From: Henriciella sp.
Lineage (GTDB): Bacteria > Pseudomonadota > Alphaproteobacteria > Caulobacterales > Hyphomonadaceae
DNA: 64,000 bases
Direction: 5' to 3'
Assembly (NCBI GenBank): GCA_013214545.1
Contig: JABSQB010000007.1
Coordinates: forward strand, 1 to 64,000
Shown here: one piece after another, positions 8,815 to 18,821 of the stretch
Numbering within the stretch: the stretch's first letter is position 1
Layout: every line of letters starts with the position of its first letter
Made by a program: the position numbers and the translations under genes
The notes under the pieces: generated by a model
What the model was told of the DNA's origin: nothing
Database searches by the model: none
What the model saw: only the letters and a program-made list of their open reading frames with translations

Positions 8815-10389
8815 ATGAAGAAATTAATGTTTGGTGCAGCTGCACTGGCTCTCGTAACAGCTTGCGGCCAGGGCGACACACCGGAAGAAGTGAATATTGA
8901 AGAGCCGACGCTGAAGGAGCTGACCGTTCGCGCCGGTGATCCGTCCGAAGCGGCTGCAGCCCTTGCGGCCATGTCGCTGAGCGAAAGCGGCGGCCTGCTT
9001 TCCTTCGCTGGCAGCACCACAGATGGCGCATCAGCAACCTTTACCGACCTGACCATTACCGGCGAAGACGCGATCAAGGTTGGATCCCTGGTCTTTGAAG
9101 GCCTCGATATGGACGAGGGCCAGGCGAATTTCGGTAAAATGAGCCTGAACGACATCACGATTTCCGAAGACGATGAGGCAGAGGTCAAGCTCGGCTCGAT
9201 CGAACTGATCAATCCTTCTGCAGAACTGGCAGCCTGGCTCGCTGCTGGCCTTAACGGTCAGGAAGCCCCGTTCCCAGCCGCCGAGAACATTGTTTTCGAC
9301 AGCTGGTCGATCAATGGCCTAACCGGCGACTTTGCAGACACTGAAGCTGATGGAACATTCGGGATCGATAAAATCGAAATCCGCGACATGGTCGACCTGA
9401 AAGCCGCCAAGGCGGTCATCAGCGGTCTGTCTCTGAACGGTACTGACAGTTCCGAAGGCATGGATTTCGACATTTCGCTGGGCGGTGTATCGGCGACCAA
9501 TGTGGACGCCAAATTTGTCAAAGCGATCCAGGAAAATGTTGGCGACGAAGAAGCCATGATGGCTGCGGTTATGGATCTCGCGTACGACGATCCGATGGAA
9601 CCAGGCTATGACAGCTTCACGCTGGACGATCTGTCGATCGATGTTGGCGGCGCAGCCTTTGCCATCCCAAGCATTGTTTCAGGTGTTGAGCGAAACGCGG
9701 CTGGCCAGCCCGTGAAATTCGTGACCCAGCCATACTCCATGACGCTGAAAGCCGATGCGGCGGGCGGCGAAGTTGGCGAAGCCTTGCTGCAAGGTCTGTC
9801 GGTCGTCGGGTATGAAGAGCTTGAGCTGAAAGGCGCAAGTGTCGCGACCTATGACCCGGACAAGGACATTGTCTCCTTTGATGCTGGCGCAAACTATATC
9901 GAGCTTGTCGATGGCGCGAAATTCAGCATGGGCGGCAAGATTGAAGGCTACAGCTCCTACGCCAAGGAAGCTGCAACAGCATTCAATTTCGAAGACCTGG
10001 CTGCTGGTGCCGAGCCTGATCCGATGGCGATGACCAATGCCATGGGTCAGCTGACCATTCACGGATTTGAGCTCTCGATTGCAGACAATTCCCTGCTCGA
10101 TCGTGCGTTCAACGCGGCAGCGACCTCGCAAGGCGCTGATCCGGCTGAACTCAAGTCTCAAATCGGCATGGGCCTCGCCATGGCGCCGATGATGGCACAA
10201 GGTTCGGGTGTCGACATGGCGCTTGTCACCGAGGCGTCGACCGCCTTGTCCAAGTTTATCAGCGATGGCGGCACGTTCACCATCAAGCTGGACCCGGACA
10301 CCCCGCTTTCTGTTGCTTCGATCATGGAAAACCCAGATCCAGCAGCCTACACGAAAGACGCTCTGGGCTTCACAGCGACACAAAACTAG
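8815..10389 (+). CDS. Hypothetical lipoprotein
   Basis: MKKLMFGAAALALVTACGQ lipobox; rest unrecognised. Confidence 0.75.
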   Translation: MKKLMFGAAALALVTACGQGDTPEEVNIEEPTLKELTVRAGDPSEAAAALAAMSLSESGGLLSFAGSTTDGASATFTDLTITGEDAIKVGSLVFEGLDMDEGQANFGKMSLNDITISEDDEAEVKLGSIELINPSAELAAWLAAGLNGQEAPFPAAENIVFDSWSINGLTGDFADTEADGTFGIDKIEIRDMVDLKAAKAVISGLSLNGTDSSEGMDFDISLGGVSATNVDAKFVKAIQENVGDEEAMMAAVMDLAYDDPMEPGYDSFTLDDLSIDVGGAAFAIPSIVSGVERNAAGQPVKFVTQPYSMTLKADAAGGEVGEALLQGLSVVGYEELELKGASVATYDPDKDIVSFDAGANYIELVDGAKFSMGGKIEGYSSYAKEAATAFNFEDLAAGAEPDPMAMTNAMGQLTIHGFELSIADNSLLDRAFNAAATSQGADPAELKSQIGMGLAMAPMMAQGSGVDMALVTEASTALSKFISDGGTFTIKLDPDTPLSVASIMENPDPAAYTKDALGFTATQN

Positions 10390-10417
10390 TCGTCGACGAC
10401 GTCTAGCCGAAATCAAA

Positions 10418-10453
10418 GGCGCGCGGTGCTTCGGCATCGCGCGCTTTTCTTTT
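10418..10453 (+). terminator. Intrinsic terminator after lipoprotein gene
   Basis: GCGCGCGGTGC-TTCG-GCATCGCGCGC followed by TTTTCTTTT. Confidence 0.8.
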
Positions 10454-10479
10454 GCGTGCTGAACGCGCATAAGGACGCC

Positions 10480-11304
10480 ATGAAACTCGCCTTTTTCGGA
10501 GATGTCGTCGGCAAACCGGGCCGACAGGCTGTGATTGATCACCTGCCGCACGTGCGCGCTGCGCTCGTGCTTGATTTCGTCGTGGTCAATGCCGAGAACG
10601 CCGCTGGCGGGTTCGGCCTGACAGAGAAAATTGCCAATGAGTTCTTCGATGCTGGCGCCGATTGCCTGACCCTTGGCGACCATGCCTGGGACCAGCGTGA
10701 GGCACTGACCTATATCGAACGAGAGCCGCGTCTGCTCCGACCGATCAATTACCCAGATGCCTCAAATGCGCCGGGTCAAGGCTCGCACCTTTTCGTCTTG
10801 CCGGATGGACGCCGGGTCGGCGTGATCCAGGCTCAGGGCATCGTGTTCATGAAACAGTTGCTGGAAAACCCGTTTGGCGCCGTCGACGCGGCGCTCGACG
10901 CCATGCCACTCGGCAGCGTCGCAGATGCGGTCATCGTCGACATGCATTGCGAAGCCACATCAGAGAAAATGGCCATGGGCCACCATTGCGATGGCCGGGC
11001 CAGCATGGTCGTGGGCAGCCACACCCATGTCCCGACCGCCGATCATATGATCCTTGCCGATGGCACGGCCTATCAAAGCGACGCTGGCATGTGCGGGGAC
11101 TATGACAGCGTCATTGGCATGCAGAAGGATAACTCGCTGCGCCGGTTCGCAACCCAGCTGCCGGGGCAACGCTACGAACCCGCGCTCGGTGAAGGCACTT
11201 TATGCGGCCTCTATGTCGAGACCGATGATGGGACTGGCCTCGCCAAACGCTGCGAGCCAATCCGAGTTGGCGGCCGCTTATCGGAAATGCTGCCGAGTGT
11301 TTGA
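10480..11304 (+). CDS. TIGR00282/YmdB-like metallophosphoesterase
   Basis: MKLAFFGDVVGKPGR, NAENAAGGFGLT, DCLTLGDHAWD, GSHTHVPTAD motifs. Confidence 0.9.
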   Translation: MKLAFFGDVVGKPGRQAVIDHLPHVRAALVLDFVVVNAENAAGGFGLTEKIANEFFDAGADCLTLGDHAWDQREALTYIEREPRLLRPINYPDASNAPGQGSHLFVLPDGRRVGVIQAQGIVFMKQLLENPFGAVDAALDAMPLGSVADAVIVDMHCEATSEKMAMGHHCDGRASMVVGSHTHVPTADHMILADGTAYQSDAGMCGDYDSVIGMQKDNSLRRFATQLPGQRYEPALGEGTLCGLYVETDDGTGLAKRCEPIRVGGRLSEMLPSV

Positions 11305-11361
11305 ACTCTGCCGCGAGCTGAGTTAAGCAGCCGCAATTGATGAATTACCGCAGGAGCCGCC

Positions 11362-12114
11362 ATGGCTGGCCATAGTAAATGGGCAAATATTCAGCACCGA
11401 AAAGGTGCTCAGGATAAGAAGCGCGCGGCGCTGTTCTCGCGCTTGTCGAAAGAGATCACGATCGCCTCGAAACTGGGCGGTCCCGATCCGGACGGCAATC
11501 CTCGCCTGCGCCTTGCGATTGCCAACGCGCGCGGCCAGTCCATGCCAAAGGACAACATCAAGCGCGCGGTCGACAAAGGCCAGGGCGGCGGCGGCGAAGA
11601 CTATGTCGACATCCGCTATGAAGGCTTTGGCCCCGGCGGTGTCGGCGTCATCGTCGAAGCCTCTACCGACAATAAGAACCGCGCGGCGAGCGAAATCCGC
11701 ACCGCCTTTTCCAAGAATGGCGGCAATCTCGGCGAAACCGGATCCGTCTCGTTCGGGTTTGAAAATGTCGGCGAGATCCAGTTCCCGCTGGAGGCGGGCG
11801 ACGAAGACACAATCATGGAAGCCGCTCTGGAAGCCGGCGCCAGCGATATTGTCACCGATGAGGACGGCCATTTCATCTACACTGAGCGCGAGGACCTTTC
11901 CGAGGTTGCCTCTGCCCTGGAAGGCCAGTTTGGCGAGGTTGAAGCCAAATCGACCAAACTGATCTGGAAACCGCAAAACATGGTGCCGATTGAAGGCGAT
12001 GATGCCGACAAGCTGATGCGCCTGCTCGACGTGCTGGACGATCTCGATGACGTGGCAAATATCTACGACAATTCAGACATCTCTGCCGAAGAATTGGCGC
12101 GACTGGCGGAATAA
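11362..12114 (+). CDS. YebC/PmpR family regulatory protein
   Basis: [32 protein letters not shown]. Confidence 0.95.
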   Translation: MAGHSKWANIQHRKGAQDKKRAALFSRLSKEITIASKLGGPDPDGNPRLRLAIANARGQSMPKDNIKRAVDKGQGGGGEDYVDIRYEGFGPGGVGVIVEASTDNKNRAASEIRTAFSKNGGNLGETGSVSFGFENVGEIQFPLEAGDEDTIMEAALEAGASDIVTDEDGHFIYTEREDLSEVASALEGQFGEVEAKSTKLIWKPQNMVPIEGDDADKLMRLLDVLDDLDDVANIYDNSDISAEELARLAE

Positions 12115-12232
12115 GTGACGTTTTCCAGTCACAGCCGAACAAAAACCTGTGATATCTGAACTTTCGCCTCGCAATTTATGGTGCGACTCGTCATATGCGC
12201 TTCAGACCCGAACTCTAATTTCCTTCGAGACG

Positions 12233-12880
12233 ATGATGAAGCTCACACATCCCCTTTCAATCAGCCTGATGGCAGGCGGTCTGGCCGCGGCAGCAACTTT
12301 TGTCCTGTCGGCCTTTGCTCAAAACGGCCCTTCGTCCGTCGCTGCGAATGAAAATCTTGAGACCGCGATTTTTGCGGGTGGATGTTTCTGGTGTGTGGAA
12401 AGCGACTTCGACAAACTGGACGGCGTGCTTGAAACCGTATCGGGGTATACGGGCGGCGCGACGACCAATCCAACCTACAAGACCCATACAAAGCAGGGTC
12501 ATCTCGAAGCGGTGAAAGTCGTCTACGACTCCTCAAAGGTCGAGTATGGCGAATTGGTCGACTATTTCATCCGGCATATTGATCCGACCGATGATGGCGG
12601 TCAGTTCTGCGATCGCGGCAATTCCTACCGCACCGCCGTCTTCGTAAACAATGCTGAAGAGCGCGCCGAAGTTGAGGCCCAGTTCGCAACGATTGAGAAT
12701 GCCGGCATCCTGCCTGCGCCAATCGTCACTCGCGTGCTGGAAGAAACAGCCTTCTACGACGCCGAGGGCTATCACCAGAATTACTACCAGAAAAACCCGG
12801 CGCGTTATAAGCTCTACCGGGTCGGGTGCGGACGCGACAAGCGTGTGGCCGAGGTCTGGTCCGGCGCGGGTGCAAGCTAA
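12233..12880 (+). CDS. msrA: Peptide-methionine (S)-S-oxide reductase MsrA with N-terminal signal/TM segment
   Basis: AIFAGGCFWCVESDFDKLDGVLETVSGYTGG. Confidence 0.95.
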   Translation: MMKLTHPLSISLMAGGLAAAATFVLSAFAQNGPSSVAANENLETAIFAGGCFWCVESDFDKLDGVLETVSGYTGGATTNPTYKTHTKQGHLEAVKVVYDSSKVEYGELVDYFIRHIDPTDDGGQFCDRGNSYRTAVFVNNAEERAEVEAQFATIENAGILPAPIVTRVLEETAFYDAEGYHQNYYQKNPARYKLYRVGCGRDKRVAEVWSGAGAS

Positions 12881-12975
12881 CCAAACGCAAATGCAAGGTG
12901 CAAAGCAGCCGTTCTGCTTGCACAGTCACGTTCCAGCGCCCAAATAGGCGCTTCTAGAACTTTTGGACGCACGAC

Positions 12976-13866
12976 ATGACTGACACGGCTGCAAACACCC
13001 ATATCAAAGACTCTTCAGATCAGGCCTTCATGGCTGACGTGGTTGAAGCATCGAACACTCAGCCCGTGCTCGTCGATTTCTGGGCCCCATGGTGCGGCCC
13101 TTGTAAGACCCTGACGCCGACGCTGGAAAAAGTCGTCAACGAACAAGACGGCAAGGTCAAACTGGTCAAGATCAACACAGAAGAGCATCCGGGCGTCGCA
13201 GGCCAAATGGGCGTGCGCTCCATCCCGTCTGTTTTCGCCTTCGACAAAGGCCGTCCTGTGAATGGCTTCCAGGGCGCTCTGCCAGAGAGCCAGGTTCGCC
13301 AGTTTATCCAGGATGTGCTGGGCGGCACGGACGGCGCGAAACAGCTGAAGGAAGCGCTTGAGCAAGCCGAAACAGCGGCGCAGTCCGGCGATATCGCCAC
13401 GGCGGCGCAAATCTATGGCGCGGTGATCGAAGCCGATCCGACCAATCCTGCGGCGATTGCCGGGCTGGCGCGTTGTTATCTGGCCAATGGCGACCATGAT
13501 CGCGCCCGCCAGGTTCTCGACATGGCGCCGGAAGACAAGGTCAACGACCCGGCGATCAAATCGGTCCGAACCGCACTCGATCTGATGGCCGAAACACCGC
13601 TGGACGAAGATATGGCCAGCGCCAAAGAGACAGTCGCTGCCGAACCTGAGAATCACGAAGCGCGATTTGAGCTTGCCGAAAAACTCATCGCCCAAGGAAA
13701 GAACGGCGCAGCATCCGACCATCTGCTGACAATTCTGACCGACAATCTCGACTGGGGTGAAGGCAAGGCCAAAGCCAAATTGCTGGAGATCTTCGAAGCC
13801 GCGGGTCCGAAAGATCCTGTTACAGTTGACGGACGCCGCCGCCTCGGTTCGCTCATGTTTTCGTGA
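12976..13866 (+). CDS. Thioredoxin domain + tetratricopeptide protein (YbbN/CnoX-like)
   Basis: LVDFWAPWCGPCKTLTPTLEKV plus C-terminal TPR-like helices. Confidence 0.9.
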   Translation: MTDTAANTHIKDSSDQAFMADVVEASNTQPVLVDFWAPWCGPCKTLTPTLEKVVNEQDGKVKLVKINTEEHPGVAGQMGVRSIPSVFAFDKGRPVNGFQGALPESQVRQFIQDVLGGTDGAKQLKEALEQAETAAQSGDIATAAQIYGAVIEADPTNPAAIAGLARCYLANGDHDRARQVLDMAPEDKVNDPAIKSVRTALDLMAETPLDEDMASAKETVAAEPENHEARFELAEKLIAQGKNGAASDHLLTILTDNLDWGEGKAKAKLLEIFEAAGPKDPVTVDGRRRLGSLMFS

Positions 13867-13911
13867 TTTTCACGCTTCGTTACTCGCCGAATCCCCGTTT
13901 CAGCCCAATAT

Positions 13912-14592
13912 GTGTTAAGAGGACTGAAAACGAGACCAACTGTGACCATCGAAACCTATCGCAAACTCGCTGATCTGCCGGAAACCATTCCCGTCTTTCC
14001 GCTGTCAGGTGTGTTGCTATTCCCGCGTTGGTCGCTGCCTCTGAACATTTTTGAACCGCGCTATCTGAACATGATTGATGATGCGATGCGCGGCGATCGT
14101 ATCATCGGAATGATCCAGTCACAGGGCGAGGATCGCGCCGCGCCGCAACTCGCCTCAGCCGGCTGCGCAGGACGGATCACATCCTATTCTGAAACCGATG
14201 ACGGGCGTTACCTGATCTCGCTAACCGGGATTTGCCGGTTCGGGGTGACGCAGGAACTCTCCGTGGAGACCCCCTACCGGCAAGTGAATCCGGATTGGGA
14301 ATCTTATGAGCATGACCTCATCGCGCCGGCCGATATCACACTGCCAGATCGCCCGGATCTGACACGCGCGCTGAAGCGATATACCCAAATCAACTCACTC
14401 GAAGTGGATTGGGAGGCGGTCGAGAATGCGCCCATGGAAACCCTGATCAATGCACTGTGCGCCGGATGCCCGTTTGGCACGCTGGAAAAGCAAGCCTTGC
14501 TCGAAGCCCCGAGCGTTGCAGAACGCGCGGAAACACTGATCGCGCTGCTTGACATGGACATGCCGGGCGACGACAGCTCAACGCTGCAATGA
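13912..14592 (+). CDS. LON peptidase substrate-binding domain protein
   Basis: [33 protein letters not shown]; start uncertain (13912 or GTG 13942). Confidence 0.9.
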   Translation: MLRGLKTRPTVTIETYRKLADLPETIPVFPLSGVLLFPRWSLPLNIFEPRYLNMIDDAMRGDRIIGMIQSQGEDRAAPQLASAGCAGRITSYSETDDGRYLISLTGICRFGVTQELSVETPYRQVNPDWESYEHDLIAPADITLPDRPDLTRALKRYTQINSLEVDWEAVENAPMETLINALCAGCPFGTLEKQALLEAPSVAERAETLIALLDMDMPGDDSSTLQ

Positions 14593-14804
14593 CTGAAAAT
14601 TCTAAAGACAATTCGGCGGCGCCTTGCGGCGTCAGCCCGCGGCTTCTGGAGCTGCTCATCTGCCCGGTCACGGGCGGACCGCTGGTGTTTGACCGCGAGG
14701 CGTGTGAGCTGATTTCCAAGAAGGCCAAACTCGCCTTCCCGATCCGCGATGGCTTACCCATTTTGCTGGAAAGTGAAGCGCGCGACCTGGAGCTTTCAAC
14801 ATGA
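14589..14804 (+). CDS. Trm112 family protein
   Basis: [42 protein letters not shown]. Confidence 0.9.
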   Translation: MTENSKDNSAAPCGVSPRLLELLICPVTGGPLVFDREACELISKKAKLAFPIRDGLPILLESEARDLELST

Positions 14805-15115
14805 GCAAGCGCGCCTGGCCGACGGAGCTGAAATTCTCAAAATCCAAGAAAGCTCTCTCCATCGCGTTTGACGATGGCAAGAGCTTCACCCTGCCCTACA
14901 AGACCTTGCGCTTGGAAAGCCCGTCAGCGGAAGTCCAGGGACATGGCAGCGGTCCCAAGCCGCCGCCGCCGGTGATCAGCGACGATCTGAACGTCGAAAA
15001 AGCCGATCCGGTTGGCCGCTATGCGGTGCGCATTTTCTTTACCGACGGGCATTCCAGCGGGCTGTTTACCTGGGCTTATCTACGTCAATTGGGGGAGGCA
15101 GGCGAACATGTCTGA
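14801..15115 (+). CDS. DUF971 (gamma-butyrobetaine hydroxylase-like N-terminal domain) protein
   Basis: [70 protein letters not shown]. Confidence 0.9.
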   Translation: MSKRAWPTELKFSKSKKALSIAFDDGKSFTLPYKTLRLESPSAEVQGHGSGPKPPPPVISDDLNVEKADPVGRYAVRIFFTDGHSSGLFTWAYLRQLGEAGEHV

Positions 15116-16022
15116 TAGCGGAGCAAGCTGGGACGCCTATTGGCAAGGCAAAGAGGGCGGATCGCTGAAAACACAGCGCGACGCGGCCCGCGATGCGGAG
15201 CTGGTCACGTTTTGGCAAGAAGCTTTGCAACCGCTCGATCGAGGCGCAGCATTCCTCGATTTGGCTTGCGGTTCAGGCGTCGTCTTGAAAACCGCTCAGG
15301 ATATGGCGTTTCAGTCGCTGCACGGCGTCGACATTGCCGAAAGCGCCATCACTGCGCTGATGACAATGCTGCCGGATGTCGCCGGTAAAGTGTCATCGGC
15401 GGCGCAGACCGATTACACGGACCGTCATTTTGGATCGATCACAAGTCAGTTCGGGATGGAATATGCCGGCTTTGAAGCGGCGGCGAGGGAAGCCGCGCGC
15501 CTGTTGGCACCGGGCGGAACTGTGATTGCCGTGTGCCATCTTCAGGAAGGCCCCATTCACGAAGACGCAAAAGCCTTCGTCGCGCACTCGCGCACCATTG
15601 CGGACAGTCGTTATATCGATGTGTCGCGCGATCTGTTCCAGGCGTTTTATGGCAACGATCAGGATGGCTTGAACGCCGCGATTGCCGACTTGTCCAAGGC
15701 GCGTGACCAGGTTGCGACCTTGATCACACCGTCTGAAACAAGCCTTGCCAGCCACCTTGTGCTGGGCGCGGGACAGCTCTGGGAGCGCCGCGAGCATTAT
15801 CTGCTCGAAGACGTGATCGGCTGGCTCGATGGCATGGAAGCCCAGCGCGCTGCGTTCGAGGTCAGAATGCAGGATATGCTCGAAGCATCGCTTTCGGATG
15901 CAGATGTTCAGAAGATCGGCGAGATCTGGCGCGAACAGGGCCTGGAAGCGGCAGCGCCAAGAAAGCTCACGCTGCTGGGCGAACCCACTGCCTGGGTGCT
16001 GCAAGCGACGCGGCCTGATTAA
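15108..16022 (+). CDS. Class I SAM-dependent methyltransferase
   Basis: FLDLACGSGVVLKTA motif I; ARLLAPGGTVIAVCHL. Confidence 0.8.
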   Translation: MSDSGASWDAYWQGKEGGSLKTQRDAARDAELVTFWQEALQPLDRGAAFLDLACGSGVVLKTAQDMAFQSLHGVDIAESAITALMTMLPDVAGKVSSAAQTDYTDRHFGSITSQFGMEYAGFEAAAREAARLLAPGGTVIAVCHLQEGPIHEDAKAFVAHSRTIADSRYIDVSRDLFQAFYGNDQDGLNAAIADLSKARDQVATLITPSETSLASHLVLGAGQLWERREHYLLEDVIGWLDGMEAQRAAFEVRMQDMLEASLSDADVQKIGEIWREQGLEAAAPRKLTLLGEPTAWVLQATRPD

Positions 16023-16054
16023 AGCTCTTTTGAACCGACCGGATCGTGCCTATA

Positions 16055-16230
16055 TGGGCTCAGCACAGAGGCTGGAGCGTTTGAGGACGGTCAGCTATCC
16101 GCCGACCTTAAGTTCCGTCAGGGAGCTGGCTCTGGACTGGACCGTGGTCCTATCTACCCGGCGCCCACCTAGTCTCTAGGTCGACGGGATACAAGTACCC
16201 GAGACGGCGTCTTCGGTCCTGTGCGCTTTG
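16055..16230 (+). ncRNA. Putative structured non-coding RNA (6S-like possibility, unproven)
   Basis: Intergenic between convergent genes; TTGAAC/TATATG promoter-like elements at 16030/16051; closing stem GCACAG (16063-16068)/CTGTGC (16219-16224); internal hairpin ACCTAG-TCT-CTAGGT. Confidence 0.35.
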
Positions 16231-16236
16231 CCTGTA

Positions 16237-17073
16237 TCAGCCAGCGACTTCAGCGACGACAACGTGTGCAGCGGTCGGTGCGATCAAGTCACCTTCGGCA
16301 TTCTGATAGTCTCGCGTCGTCGCGCTTAACTCTTCAATGATCGCTTCGATCTGAGCATCCTTGCTGGCATCCGCTGGATCAAACAATGGTTGAAGCGAGC
16401 CGTCTGCCGCCGGGGTTCCGAGGAAGAGAAGATCGAACAGAACCAGGCTTCTTGGGTCGCCCAGATTGGCGTCACGTTCGACGCGCTCCAGCGATTTCAC
16501 CTCAAGTCCTGCGGCCTCGAATGTGTCCCGGAGTGAGGCCGCGCTGCCAAAAGAGAATGGTCCAAACGGGACCAGATCGTCGCTGAAATCGCGCGCCACG
16601 ATCTCTTCAAATGTCCCGAAGACCGGGTTGCCATCATGCGCGGCGGTCCAGACAGAAAAGACCACATGTCCACCTGGCTGGGTCACGCGTGCTGCGTCTT
16701 TCAGTGCGGCGACCCGGTCAGGAAAGAACTGCAAGCCTTGCTGGCAAAAGGCGGCCTGAAACGCATTGTCCTCAAACGGAAGCTGCTCCGCCGATGCGAG
16801 GTGAAAGGAAACCCCGGCGTCCTGACCCGTGAGCGCCTTGGCTTTGTCTAACATTGGCGGCGCGATGTCGATGGCGGCGACTTGCTCGACCCCCGGCTGA
16901 CCGGCGAGCTTGCGCGAAACAATGCCGGTACCGCAGGCAATGTCGAGGACGTGTCCTCGCGGCGGGTGCGCGGCGACGAGCACATCGCTCCACGTCTCGA
17001 ACAATGGCGTCAGATACGCATCATAAAGATCCGGCGGTGTCCGCCCGGCAACAAAATCTTGAATAAGCGACAT
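16237..17073 (-). CDS. Class I SAM-dependent methyltransferase
   Basis: VLDIACGTGIVSRKLAGQPGVEQVAAIDIAPPML; RVTQPGGHVVFSVW. Confidence 0.9.
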   Translation of the reverse strand: MSLIQDFVAGRTPPDLYDAYLTPLFETWSDVLVAAHPPRGHVLDIACGTGIVSRKLAGQPGVEQVAAIDIAPPMLDKAKALTGQDAGVSFHLASAEQLPFEDNAFQAAFCQQGLQFFPDRVAALKDAARVTQPGGHVVFSVWTAAHDGNPVFGTFEEIVARDFSDDLVPFGPFSFGSAASLRDTFEAAGLEVKSLERVERDANLGDPRSLVLFDLLFLGTPAADGSLQPLFDPADASKDAQIEAIIEELSATTRDYQNAEGDLIAPTAAHVVVAEVAG

Positions 17074-17149
17074 ATGCTATCCCCCAATCGCCCCTAATGC
17101 CCCGAGAGCTGCATATCACACATCAAGCGATCTGTTCAGGCGCGTGAGA

Positions 17150-17893
17150 TTAATTCGCTACTGTCAGACGATGAGCGGCGAGAGTCTCATAAATCTCCAG
17201 CGCCTCGGCATAGACCGCTCGCAAGTCTGGCTCAACGACCGGCCGGTCGCCGGGCGGCGGACCAAAGCCCGTCGAGCGCCAAACCGCGTCGTACCAATGC
17301 GGGGCCCAGGCGCCGTCCTCAGGCTTTGGGCCAGAGGACCACGACAACATAGACGGGTCCCATTCAGTCTCGAGCGCATGGCAAAGCGCGCAGAGCGCGC
17401 GTTCCGGGTCGCGGAGGATATCATCGCTATCGATCACCAGCGGGATCTGGCCCTCCACCTCCGTCGCGGTTTCGAACAGGCAGAGCTGCTGAGGAAAACC
17501 GATAGCGCCGAGCGTCACTTTTTCCATTTTCCGGGCATAGGAAGGGATCACCCGCGCCGGATGGCGGATCAGGAACACGTTCCGGCAATCGCCCATCCAA
17601 TAGCGCGGCAGCTCCGGCACCATATGGTGGGTCATGTGCTTTTGATAAAAGATCGGCGGATCGCGCTCTGACGGGCAAGTCAGGTCGGCAATGACCTCCG
17701 TCGGGTTGGCGCTCTGACTCGCGAAAATCTCATTCGACATGGGATGGCGCAAGCCGGTCAATTTCAGATAGGCGGCATAGAAAGGCTCATCGACACATTT
17801 CGTATCAGCCCGGGCGCCAAAACTGCGCATCATCGTCGTCGACATGTTGCGAGGCCCGGACCACATGGCGATCCGTAGACATTTGTCCGTCAT
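17150..17893 (-). CDS. Sulfotransferase-like P-loop protein
   Basis: IAMWSGPRNMSTTMMRSFGARADTKCVDEPFYAAYL; NVFLIRHPARVIPSY. Confidence 0.75.
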   Translation of the reverse strand: MTDKCLRIAMWSGPRNMSTTMMRSFGARADTKCVDEPFYAAYLKLTGLRHPMSNEIFASQSANPTEVIADLTCPSERDPPIFYQKHMTHHMVPELPRYWMGDCRNVFLIRHPARVIPSYARKMEKVTLGAIGFPQQLCLFETATEVEGQIPLVIDSDDILRDPERALCALCHALETEWDPSMLSWSSGPKPEDGAWAPHWYDAVWRSTGFGPPPGDRPVVEPDLRAVYAEALEIYETLAAHRLTVAN

Positions 17894-18816
17894 GAGATCG
17901 GAATGAGATTGGCCTCGACGAGGTCTTTGTAGAGCGCCGACAGTCGCTGTGTCATCGGGCCATCCAGATTTGGCAAGACACGGCCATCAACCTCTCGCAC
18001 CGGAGTTGTCCCGGCGAACGTGCCGGTGATGAAAGCCTCATCCGCGGAATAGACGTCGAACAAGGAGAAGCGCTTTTCAAACACCGGAATATCATTCTCA
18101 CGGCAAACCCGAATGATATTGCCGCGCGTGATCCCGCCCAGGCAGTATTCCGGCGGACTGGTCCAGACCTCGCCATCGCGAACAATGAAGAAATGGGTTG
18201 AGTTACAGGTTGCAACAAACCCATCCGGATCAAGCATCAGGGCTTCGTCTGCACCAGCTTTATCAGCCTGGATGCAGGCGAGGATGCAATTGAGCTTGGA
18301 ATGCGAATTGAGCTTCTGGTCTTGCTCGGCCGGGCCGGTGCGACGCACGTGGGCAGTAAACAGCGACACGCCCTTGGCACGGATTTCCGGCACCGGCGCC
18401 TTGTATTCCGGAATGATGACAATGGTCGGCGGCGTGATCGTAAAGCGCGGACCCTGATACGGTGTCTTCTTCACGCCGCGGGTCACCATCAGGCGGATGT
18501 GCACGCCATCGGTCATATCCTGCGCTTTCAGGCAGGCGAACAGCTGCTGGGCGAGTTCGTCTTGCGACAGACCGATATCCATGTCGATCGTCTTCGCCCC
18601 GGCATAGAGGCGCTTGAGATGCTCGGGCAGGAAGGCGACGCCGCCGGCATGCACGCGCATCCCTTCCCAAACCCCGTCGCCGAGCAGATAACCGCTCTCA
18701 AACACGGAGACCGTGGCCTCATCGCGATGTTTCAGCTCGCCATTGATCGAGACAAGAATGTCCGCGTTGCGGGCGTCATAGACATAGTCATGAACGCCGT
18801 GAGCCTCATCCATCAT
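17890..18816 (-). CDS. Class IV PLP aminotransferase (branched-chain/D-amino acid family)
   Basis: GVWEGMRV, KLNSHSKLNCILACIQADKAGADEALMLDPDGFVATCNSTHFFIV, LGGITRGNII. Confidence 0.9.
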   Translation of the reverse strand: MMDEAHGVHDYVYDARNADILVSINGELKHRDEATVSVFESGYLLGDGVWEGMRVHAGGVAFLPEHLKRLYAGAKTIDMDIGLSQDELAQQLFACLKAQDMTDGVHIRLMVTRGVKKTPYQGPRFTITPPTIVIIPEYKAPVPEIRAKGVSLFTAHVRRTGPAEQDQKLNSHSKLNCILACIQADKAGADEALMLDPDGFVATCNSTHFFIVRDGEVWTSPPEYCLGGITRGNIIRVCRENDIPVFEKRFSLFDVYSADEAFITGTFAGTTPVREVDGRVLPNLDGPMTQRLSALYKDLVEANLIPIS

Positions 18817-18821
18817 ATGGA

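Noticed and set aside
8728-9212. Extended N-terminus of minus-strand ORF 8028..9212
   Set aside because: Antisense to the lipoprotein gene; Ser/Ala-rich composition typical of shadow frames. Metallopeptidase homology begins near 8726-8750.
13015-13722. 235-aa minus ORF
   Set aside because: Antisense shadow of the thioredoxin-TPR gene.
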